Below, piece after piece: positions 25,283 to 33,357 of a stretch of 64,000 nucleotides of DNA. The stretch lies in assembly GCA_031551695.1 (NCBI GenBank), contig JAVBNG010000045.1, positions 1-64,000 on the forward strand, in the 5' to 3' direction. Below the pieces are notes generated by a model. It did no database searches. It saw only the letters and a program-made list of their open reading frames with translations, and was not told where the DNA came from. Both the position numbers and the translations under genes were made by a program. This DNA comes from JAAYCI01 sp031551695. GTDB taxonomy: Bacteria > Bacillota > Clostridia > Oscillospirales > Ruminococcaceae. Positions within the stretch are counted from its first letter, which is position 1; every line of letters begins with the position of its first letter.

Positions 25283-26200
25283 ATGGATATGATTGTAAAC
25301 CTGCTGTCTTCCGACATCCGCCTGGCCGCCCCCATTTTGATCGCCGCTTTGGGCTTGTGCTTTTCTGAACGCGCCGGCGTGGTGAACATCGGCGCAGAGG
25401 GCACCATGCTGATCGGCGCGCTGATGGGCTATGTCGGCTCCTACTACACCGGCAGTGCCTGGGGCGGCGTGCTTGTCGCCATGCTTTCCGGCATGCTGGT
25501 GGGCCTGCTGTTTGCCGTGCTGGTCGTCACCGTGCGCGCCAACCAAACCGTCGTCGGCGCCGCCATCAACATCTTCGGCACCGGCATCACCATCATGCTG
25601 AACCGGGTGATCTTCGGGGTGAACAGCACCCCGCCTGAAGTGGCCACCTTCTCTCCCATCAACTTCGGTCCTCTTGCAAAAATCCCCGTCATCGGGCCTA
25701 TTCTGTTCAGCCACAACATCCTCGTATATCTGGCGCTGATTTTGGTGTTCGTCAGCTGGTATGTGCTGTTTAAAACAAAGCTGGGCCTGAAGGTGCGCGC
25801 CGTGGGCGAAAACCCCAAGGCCTGCGACACCCTCGGCATCAACGTTTACCGCATCCGCTACGGCACCATTTTGTACTCCACCGCCCTGTGCGGCATTGCC
25901 GGCGCGTACCTGTCCATTGCCCAGGCCACCTTCATTGTGGAGGGCATGACGGTGGGCCGCGGCTTTATTGCCCTGGCGGCAGTGGTGTTTGGCCGCTGGA
26001 ACCCCATTGGCGTGTTGGGCGCCGTGCTCATCTTCGGCCTTGGCGAGGCGGTGCAGATCCGCCTTACCGCCATGCAGATCGGCATTCCCTACCAAATTCT
26101 GCAAATGCTGCCCTACGTGCTCACCATCATTGCGCTGGTGTCTGCCGTGGGCAAGGTGCAGGTGCCCGCCGCAAGCGGCAAGCCCTACAAAAAAGAGTGA
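25283..26200 (+). CDS. ABC transporter permease 2, BMP/nucleoside type, second importer
   Basis: A 305-residue membrane protein of the YufQ/NupQ side, with GVVNIGAEGTMLIGALMGY and the coupling loop VGENPKACDTLGINV. The ATG directly abuts the previous stop codon (TAAATG), with AAAGGAGG inside the end of the upstream gene, so the two permeases are translationally coupled. It is the counterpart of the module A gene at 10394-11326. Confidence 0.9.
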   Translation: MDMIVNLLSSDIRLAAPILIAALGLCFSERAGVVNIGAEGTMLIGALMGYVGSYYTGSAWGGVLVAMLSGMLVGLLFAVLVVTVRANQTVVGAAINIFGTGITIMLNRVIFGVNSTPPEVATFSPINFGPLAKIPVIGPILFSHNILVYLALILVFVSWYVLFKTKLGLKVRAVGENPKACDTLGINVYRIRYGTILYSTALCGIAGAYLSIAQATFIVEGMTVGRGFIALAAVVFGRWNPIGVLGAVLIFGLGEAVQIRLTAMQIGIPYQILQMLPYVLTIIALVSAVGKVQVPAASGKPYKKE

Positions 26201-26262
26201 CCGCCCGCTTTTTACAGGAAACGTACCTATAACGAACCTACCATGAAAACTAGGGGATGTGT

Positions 26263-27810
26263 ATGGCTAACGCACTGGAAATGAAAAAGGTCTGCAAATA
26301 TTTTGCAGGCGTCCGGGCCAACTACAATGTGGATTTTTGCGTACAAAAGGGTGAGGTGCACGCGCTGCTGGGCGAAAACGGCGCGGGTAAAAGCACCCTG
26401 ATGAACGTACTGTACGGCCTGTACAAGCCCGACATGGGCGAAATATGCATCGACGGCGCCACCTATGATATCTCTTCGCCGGGCAAAGCCATCGAGCTTG
26501 GCATCGGCATGGTGCACCAGCACTTCATGCTGGTGCCGGCGCTCACCGTCATCGAAAACGTGGTGCTTGGCCTCAGCGAAACGCGCTCTCCCCTTTTAAA
26601 CCTGGGCGCCGCCACCAAAAAGCTGTGCGATTTGGCCGCGCAGTATAACATGGATATCGACCCCGAGGCCAAGGTGTGGCAGCTTTCCGTGGGCCAGCAG
26701 CAGCGGCTGGAGATTTTGAAGGCCCTGTACCGCGGCGCCAAGATTTTTATTTTGGACGAGCCCACCGCCGTGCTGACGCCCCAGGAAGTGGAAGAGCTGT
26801 TCAACATGATACGCCAGCTGAAAAGCGAAGGCAAGACCATCATTTTCATCAGCCACAAGCTGAACGAGGTTATGACCATTTGCGACAGCGTGACCGTGCT
26901 GCGCCTGGGCGAGGTCATCGCCACGCTGCCCACCTCTGAGACAAACAAAGAGGAACTGGCCCAGCTGATGGTGGGCAAAATGGTGGATTTGACCTACAGC
27001 AAAAAGCCAATCGATCATCAGGACATGCCTTTGGTGCTGAAATTGGAAGGCGTGAAGTGCAACAACTCCAAAAACCTGCCCGCCCTGAAGGGACTGGGCC
27101 TTGAAGTGCGCGGCGGCGAGATTTTGGGCATTGCCGGCGTGGACGGCAACGGCCAGACCGAGCTGGTGGACACCATCACCGGCCTTACCAAGGTGCTGGA
27201 CGGCCACATTTACATCGACGGCAAGGAAATGACCAACAAAAAGCCGCTGGATATCCTGGAGACGCATGTCTCCCACATTCCGGAGGACCGGCACAAGCGC
27301 GGCGTGGTGCTGTCCATGAACCTTGTGGAAAATATTTTACTGATGAACTATTTCCGCGACGAGTTTTCCAAGGGCGAGTTTTTGAAATGGAAGCACATCA
27401 ACGGCTACGCCAAAGGCATTTTGGAGAAATACAACGTAAAAACCCCCAGCGAAAACGAGGCCATGGCAAACCTTTCCGGCGGCAACCAGCAAAAAGTGGT
27501 GTTGGGACGCGAAATAGAACGGAAGCCGGACCTGTTGATCGCCATGCACCCCGCCCGCGGCCTGGACATTGGCGCCACCGAATATGTGCAGCGCAAAATT
27601 ATTGAAGAACGCGACCGCGGCGCGGCCGTGCTGCTGGTGTCCACAGAGCTGGACGAAATCTACGCTTTGTCGGACCGTATCGCCGTGCTGTACGAGGGCG
27701 AAGTGATGGGCGTCGTGTCCCCCAAAATCGAAATCCACAAGCTGGGCATGATGATGGCGGGCACCCATTCGGACGCCCTGGACCTGACGGAAGAAGAAAA
27801 AGTGGTGTAG
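26263..27810 (+). CDS. ABC transporter ATPase with two nucleotide-binding domains, second importer
   Basis: A 515-residue tandem ATPase. The first domain has Walker A GENGAGKST, signature LSVGQQQRLEILKA and Walker B IFILDEPTAVL. The second has a degenerate P-loop (GVDGNGQTE), signature LSGGNQQK and MHPARGLDIG in place of the usual Asp-Glu-Pro, so it probably has weak or no hydrolysis, as in relatives. I chose the ATG at 26263: AGGGG lies directly against the ATG six bases earlier, which leaves no spacing for it. It powers the importer made with the two permeases and the lipoprotein. Confidence 0.9.
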   Translation: MANALEMKKVCKYFAGVRANYNVDFCVQKGEVHALLGENGAGKSTLMNVLYGLYKPDMGEICIDGATYDISSPGKAIELGIGMVHQHFMLVPALTVIENVVLGLSETRSPLLNLGAATKKLCDLAAQYNMDIDPEAKVWQLSVGQQQRLEILKALYRGAKIFILDEPTAVLTPQEVEELFNMIRQLKSEGKTIIFISHKLNEVMTICDSVTVLRLGEVIATLPTSETNKEELAQLMVGKMVDLTYSKKPIDHQDMPLVLKLEGVKCNNSKNLPALKGLGLEVRGGEILGIAGVDGNGQTELVDTITGLTKVLDGHIYIDGKEMTNKKPLDILETHVSHIPEDRHKRGVVLSMNLVENILLMNYFRDEFSKGEFLKWKHINGYAKGILEKYNVKTPSENEAMANLSGGNQQKVVLGREIERKPDLLIAMHPARGLDIGATEYVQRKIIEERDRGAAVLLVSTELDEIYALSDRIAVLYEGEVMGVVSPKIEIHKLGMMMAGTHSDALDLTEEEKVV

Positions 27811-27857
27811 ACAGGCAAAAAGCCTGTACATATAGCCAAAGCCCCGTGTGCCGGGGC
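27811..27857. repeat. Two small hairpins between the ATPase and lipoprotein genes
   Basis: ACAGGC/GCCTGT (27811-27827, A5 loop) is followed by GCCCCG/CGGGGC (27841-27857, 5-nt loop). Neither has a following T-run. Such hairpins before a binding-protein gene often protect the 5' end of its mRNA and raise its yield; that role is inferred here. Confidence 0.5.
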
Positions 27858-27878
27858 AAAACACAAAGGAGAGAAACC

Positions 27879-28982
27879 ATGAAGAAAACACTGGCATTGT
27901 TCCTGAGCGTCCTGATGATGATGGCATTGCTTGCCGCCTGCGGCGGTTCCACATCCAGCTCTGCTTCCGCTGAGAGCACGGAGCCCGCGGCCTCTGAAAG
28001 CACTGCGGACGAAAGCACCGAGGCCCCCGCCGAAGGTGACAGCGAATTCCCCCAGAGCATGGCCCTGATGCTTTCCGGCCCTGTGAACGACGGCGGCTGG
28101 GCGGCCAGCGCCTACGCCGGCCTGCAGGCCATCGGCGAGAAATACGGCATCGAAACAACATTTGTGGAATCGCTGGCGCAGTCCGACTTTGAAGAGTACT
28201 TCCGCACCTTCGCGGCCGACGGCTGGGACGTGGTGTTTGGCCACGGTTACGAGTTTGGCGACGCGGCCATGGCCGTTGCCCCCGACTTCCCCGACACCAT
28301 CTTCATTGTCAGCTCCACCAACATTTCACAAGGCCCGAACGTCGCCTCCATGAACACTCTGCCCGTGCAGAACGGCTTCATGCAGGGCACCGCGGCTGCT
28401 TTTGCCAGCAAGAGCGGCAAAATCGGCGCCGTGGGCGGCATGCAGATCCCTTCCATCACCGACCCGCTGAACGGCTTTTACGCCGGCGCGGTGAACGCCA
28501 ACCCCGACATTGAAGTGATGCTCAGCCTCACCGGCGACTTCGAAGACGTCGCCCTGATCAAAGAGCATGCCCAAACCATGATCGACGCCGGCTGCGACGT
28601 CATTATGTACAATGCCGACTCCGCCGGCCTTGGCGTGTTGGACCTGGTGAAGGGTACGGACATCATCGCCATCCCCTCCGTTGCCAACCAGAACGACCTT
28701 GCCCCTGAAAATTGCCTGCTCAGCGGCATCACCGACGTGCCCAAGGGCATGGTGTATGTGTTCGACCAGATTATGGAAGGCAAATTTGAAGCCAAGTTCT
28801 ATGAGCTGGGCGTGGACACCGGCTGTGTGTATTACGAAGTGAACGAGCCCGTGTTTAACGAAGCGGTGAGCGACGAAGGCAAAGCGTTCCTTGAAGACGT
28901 GAAGACGAAACTTGGCAGCGGCGAAATTGACGCCTACGCCATGATTGACGAACTGGTTCCCGCCGACAAAAAACTCGGCTAA
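27879..28982 (+). CDS. BMP-family solute-binding lipoprotein, second importer
   Basis: A 367-residue lipoprotein starting MKKTLALFLSVLMMMALLAA, with Cys21 as the lipidated residue, then a Ser/Glu/Ala-rich linker to about residue 60. The BMP domain has MALMLSGPVNDGGWAASAY as its ligand-contacting start and NADSAGLGVLD later. AAAGGAG precedes the ATG; a longer frame upstream has no such site. It delivers solute to the permeases at 24209-26200. It is the last gene of the operon, before the strong hairpin at 29011-29035. Confidence 0.92.
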   Translation: MKKTLALFLSVLMMMALLAACGGSTSSSASAESTEPAASESTADESTEAPAEGDSEFPQSMALMLSGPVNDGGWAASAYAGLQAIGEKYGIETTFVESLAQSDFEEYFRTFAADGWDVVFGHGYEFGDAAMAVAPDFPDTIFIVSSTNISQGPNVASMNTLPVQNGFMQGTAAAFASKSGKIGAVGGMQIPSITDPLNGFYAGAVNANPDIEVMLSLTGDFEDVALIKEHAQTMIDAGCDVIMYNADSAGLGVLDLVKGTDIIAIPSVANQNDLAPENCLLSGITDVPKGMVYVFDQIMEGKFEAKFYELGVDTGCVYYEVNEPVFNEAVSDEGKAFLEDVKTKLGSGEIDAYAMIDELVPADKKLG

Positions 28983-29010
28983 TAAACAGTTCCCACACAC
29001 GCATGTCAAC

Positions 29011-29035
29011 AAGCCCCCGGCTGTGCCGGGGGCTT
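29011..29035 (+). terminator. Terminator-like hairpin after the second importer
   Basis: AGCCCCCGGC pairs with GCCGGGGGCT around a TGT loop (29012-29034). Only three T residues follow, so termination may be partial; the stem is very strong. Confidence 0.6.
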
Positions 29036-29426
29036 TGCCGTGGGAATAACAAAGCAGCAAATGTCACGCGGAACAACTGCAGTAATCTTGAGTGTTCCAC
29101 CCTGCCCCGCTCTGTACTTCCCGCCAGCAGGGACGGCGGCCCGGCTTCGCCCAGTGTCATTTGGTTGCGGTACGGTTCAAGTACGTCCCCAGCGCCACAC
29201 CAAATCCAGCGGCATTATCAGATGTAACTCCTTCGCGTCTGACTGAAAGCACCTTCAACATCACACTTCCTTAAAATTTTGTGAACTGATTTTCAGCCAG
29301 GTGTTGCCGCCGAAGTAGTGCGTTTTTTACGGTAATACGATGTCATCCACCAGAGGCGGCGCCTGAATCGAAAGAAATATTACATGGCGCTGTTGTGGAA
29401 TCCGGCAGGCTTCCAAAAAGAACCGC
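29036..29426. other. Gene-free stretch upstream of purA
   Basis: I find no gene here: short frames lack ribosome sites and known motifs. GGCGCTGT (29386-29393) and ACAGCGCC (29430-29437) form an inverted repeat enclosing a smaller GGAA/TTCC pair, just before and into the purA promoter. I looked for purine, PRPP, ZTP, glycine and T-box leader signatures and saw none. Confidence 0.45.
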
Positions 29427-29456
29427 TTGACAGCGCCGGCAATCATGAGGTAAAAT
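29427..29456 (+). promoter_or_regulatory. purA: Sigma-A promoter of purA-glmS
   Basis: A consensus TTGACA (29427-29432) is followed after 18 bp by TAAAAT (29451-29456). The start point should be about 29463, only some 10 bases before the terminator stem at 29472. It is the best -35/-10 pair in the 29036-29552 interval. Confidence 0.7.
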
Positions 29457-29471
29457 TTTTATGGACATAAA

Positions 29472-29509
29472 GGGGTTGCCGATGAAAATCGGCGGCCCCC
29501 TTTTTTTTT
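29472..29509 (+). terminator. Intrinsic terminator in the purA leader (possible attenuator)
   Basis: GGGGTTGCCGAT (29472-29483) pairs with ATCGGCGGCCCC (29488-29499), with two G-U pairs, around a GAAA tetraloop, followed after one C by nine T residues. It lies between the purA promoter and the purA ribosome site, so full-length purA mRNA must read through it. No upstream gene needs this terminator, since the importer operon already ends at 29035. Confidence 0.8.
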
Positions 29510-29559
29510 GCCGCCGGATCGGTCGGGGGCGTCAAACAAGGGAGGACGGACAATGCTGA
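29482..29559 (+). CDS. Possible 25-codon leader ORF overlapping the purA start
   Basis: An ATG at 29482 lies 6 nt after AAAGGGG and opens a 25-codon frame (MKIGGPLFFCRR at the start). Its ATG is in the terminator loop, its ribosome site is in the 5' arm of the stem, and it ends at TGA 29557-29559, just past the purA ATG (29553-29555). Ribosomes on it would prevent the hairpin from forming and could hand over to purA. Composition gives no support, so it remains a hypothesis. Confidence 0.35.
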   Translation: MKIGGPLFFCRRIGRGRQTREDGQC

Positions 29560-30821
29560 CAGCTGTGGTCGGAATCAACTGGGGAGACGAGGGCAAGGGC
29601 CGCATGGTGGACCTGCTCGGCGCCGAATACGACATCATCTGCCGTTACCAGGGCGGCAACAACGCGGGGCACACCGTGGTGAACAACAAAGGAAAATTTA
29701 TTTTGAACCTGCTGCCCTCCGGCATTTTGCGGGAAAACGTGCTGAACGTGATGGGCGGCGGCATGGTGATCGATTTGGAGCACCTGTGCGGCGAGTTGCA
29801 AACGCTGGCGGAAAAGGGCATCCGCGTTACGCCGGACACACTGCAAATAAGCGACAAAGCCTTCATTTGCCTGCCCTGCCACAAGCAGCAAGACATATTA
29901 GAGGAAGAACGGCTGGCGGACAAAAAATATGGTTCTACCCGCCGGGGCATTGCGCCGGTGTACGGCGACAAATACATGAAAAAGGGATTGCGCATGGGGG
30001 ATCTGCTGAACCCGGACACCCTGCCGGGCAAGGTGGAGGCCATTTTGGATTGGAAAAACCTGTGCCTCTCCGGCTACGGCGCGCGGGCAGACGCGGCCGA
30101 AACGCTGCAATGGCTGGCGGAATTCGGCGGCCCGCTGCTGCCGCATATCACCGACACTGCCGACGTGCTGGCGTCCGCCGCCAAAAACGGCAAAAACATC
30201 CTGTTCGAGGCGCAGCTGGGCGCTTTGCGAGACATTGAGTACGGCATTTACCCGTTCACCACGTCGTCCCACACGCTGGCGGCCTACGCGCCCATCGGCG
30301 CGGGCATCCCGGGGGTAAAGCTGGACCACGTGGTCGGCATCATGAAGGCGTATTCCAGCTGCGTGGGCGAAGGGCCGTTCACCGCCGAGCTGTTCGGCGG
30401 CGAGGGCAACGCCCTGCGCGAAGCCGGCGCCGAGTACGGCGCGGCCACCGGCCGCCCCCGCCGTGTGGGCGGCTTCGACGTGCCGGCCAGCATTTATGGC
30501 GTGGCCGTGCAAGGGGCCGGTTCCCTTGCGCTGACGAAACTGGACGTCCTCTCCTACCTCGACAAAATCCCCGTGAGCGTGGCCTACGAAGTGGACGGCG
30601 TGCGCACCACCCGCTTTCCCACCGGGGACAAACTGATGCGGGCAAAACCGGTGTATGAATATCTGGAAGGGTTCAAAACGGATATCTCCGGCTGCCGCAG
30701 GCCCGAAGACCTGCCCGCCGCGGCGCGGCGGTATGTGCGGTACATTGAAGAGGCCGTCGGCTGCCCGGTGCGGTATGTCTCCGTGGGCGCCGGCCGGGAC
30801 GATTACATCACCATGCGATAA
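29553..30821 (+). CDS. purA: Adenylosuccinate synthetase
   Basis: A 422-residue protein that makes adenylosuccinate from IMP, aspartate and GTP, the first step from IMP to AMP. It starts MLTAVVGINWGDEGKGRMVD, with the GDEGKG loop and YQGGNNAGHTVV IMP-binding region of the family, and has the late GxRRVGGFD-type segment (GRPRRVGGFD). GGGAGG lies 7 nt before the ATG at 29553; a longer frame upstream crosses the terminator and is not used. It is co-directional with glmS 12 bp downstream. Its leader (promoter, terminator and mini-ORF) suggests attenuation control. Confidence 0.95.
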   Translation: MLTAVVGINWGDEGKGRMVDLLGAEYDIICRYQGGNNAGHTVVNNKGKFILNLLPSGILRENVLNVMGGGMVIDLEHLCGELQTLAEKGIRVTPDTLQISDKAFICLPCHKQQDILEEERLADKKYGSTRRGIAPVYGDKYMKKGLRMGDLLNPDTLPGKVEAILDWKNLCLSGYGARADAAETLQWLAEFGGPLLPHITDTADVLASAAKNGKNILFEAQLGALRDIEYGIYPFTTSSHTLAAYAPIGAGIPGVKLDHVVGIMKAYSSCVGEGPFTAELFGGEGNALREAGAEYGAATGRPRRVGGFDVPASIYGVAVQGAGSLALTKLDVLSYLDKIPVSVAYEVDGVRTTRFPTGDKLMRAKPVYEYLEGFKTDISGCRRPEDLPAAARRYVRYIEEAVGCPVRYVSVGAGRDDYITMR

Positions 30822-30833
30822 GAGGAGGGTATT

Positions 30834-32645
<1,812 letters not shown>

Positions 32646-32781
32646 CAGGGCGGTCTTTTTATTCGGCCGCCGCGTGGTTATTACCGCAGAATTCGCGCCC
32701 TGCATCTGGTATGGTATCCATGACGGAGGATGCGGCAACAAGCCCGCCGCGTCAAATTTTATACGGACAGAGGTGTTTGCA

Positions 32782-32970
32782 ATGAAAGCGACCATTGACC
32801 GGGACGGGTGCATCGGCTGCAGCCTGTGCAGCGACACATGCCCCGAAGTATTCCGCATGGCGGATGACGGACTGGCGGAGGCATATGGCGAAGTGACGGA
32901 CAGTACAATTGCGCAGGCCCGTGAAGCGGCGGATAACTGCCCCGTCGGCGTCATCACCATTGAGGAATGA
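32782..32970 (+). CDS. Small [4Fe-4S] ferredoxin, 62 aa
   Basis: The protein starts MKATIDRDGCIGCSLCSDTC. Cys10, Cys13 and Cys16, plus Cys54 in the NCPVGVI segment, give a one-cluster ferredoxin of the Desulfovibrio gigas type; Cys20 is extra and might form a disulfide. AGAGG precedes the ATG. The frame is open upstream, but nothing there looks coding. It is acidic, as ferredoxins are, and serves as a general low-potential electron carrier. No clear promoter is visible in the 136-bp gap after glmS, so it may be read through from glmS. Confidence 0.88.
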   Translation: MKATIDRDGCIGCSLCSDTCPEVFRMADDGLAEAYGEVTDSTIAQAREAADNCPVGVITIEE

Positions 32971-32991
32971 GCAACCCTCACGCCAAAGCAT

Positions 32992-33020
32992 TTGACAGAA
33001 CAAGCGTGGGTTGCTATACT
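32992..33020 (+). promoter_or_regulatory. Near-consensus sigma-A promoter
   Basis: TTGACA (32992-32997), 17-bp spacer, TATACT (33015-33020). The start would be about 33027. It drives the roughly 280-nt untranslated unit before the MutS2-like gene. Confidence 0.8.
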
Positions 33021-33070
33021 GGCAACAGAAATAATCGCCGCGCAGGCGGTGTGAAGAAAGGGACGTATTG

Positions 33071-33109
33071 ATGTCGGTCGTGTTCAATTGGGAGAGTGTG
33101 GCTGCATAA
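33071..33109 (+). CDS. Possible 12-aa leader peptide
   Basis: MSVVFNWESVAA follows AAAGGGA with 7-nt spacing, about 45 nt into the predicted transcript. It is too short to judge by coding signals. If real, it would fit a translation-coupled attenuator acting on the terminator at 33274-33305. Confidence 0.25.
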   Translation: MSVVFNWESVAA

Positions 33110-33273
33110 AGCAATTTCAAAACACAGCGCATGCGCTATGTTTTTCCATTTGCTGTGCCTGCCACCGTCACGCACTGTGTACAGCCGCGCTGTGCCACTT
33201 TTGCCGTGCCCATATTGACACGTTGCACCGCCGCATCAAACGCTCCGGCCTTTTTGGCACAGGTGTTTTTTGC

Positions 33274-33305
33274 AGGCGCAACGAAGATAACCGTTGCGCC
33301 TTTTT
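33274..33305 (+). terminator. Intrinsic terminator before the MutS2-like gene
   Basis: AGGCGCAACG (33274-33283) pairs with CGTTGCGCCT (33292-33301) around an 8-nt loop and is followed by TTTTTGTTTG. It lies 52 bp before the start codon at 33358 and well after the promoter at 32992-33020. Confidence 0.85.
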
Positions 33306-33357
33306 GTTTGCCACATATGGGCATGGGTGAAAAAAACCGCTACCTAAAGGAGAACCC

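Larger units (their letters stand above)
33027..33305 (+). ncRNA. Candidate untranslated RNA or long attenuated leader before the MutS2-like gene
   Basis: A strong promoter and a strong intrinsic terminator bracket about 279 nt with no long reading frame. The segment holds a perfect AGCGCATGCGCT palindrome (about 33127-33138) and several GC-rich inverted stretches. I see none of the conserved cores of RNase P RNA, tmRNA or SRP RNA, and cannot confirm 6S RNA by eye. It could be a free small RNA or a leader whose terminator controls the downstream gene. Confidence 0.45.

Noticed and set aside
29036..29552. A purine, PRPP, ZTP or T-box type riboswitch before purA
   Set aside because: None of the conserved cores of these leaders is present. 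The promoter at 29427 leaves only about 90 nt of leader, too short for most of them.
30822..30833. glmS ribozyme
   Set aside because: Only 12 bp separate purA and glmS, so there is no room for the ribozyme.
33027..33305. RNase P RNA, tmRNA or SRP RNA
   Set aside because: The invariant core sequences of each are absent. 6S RNA could not be ruled in or out by eye.
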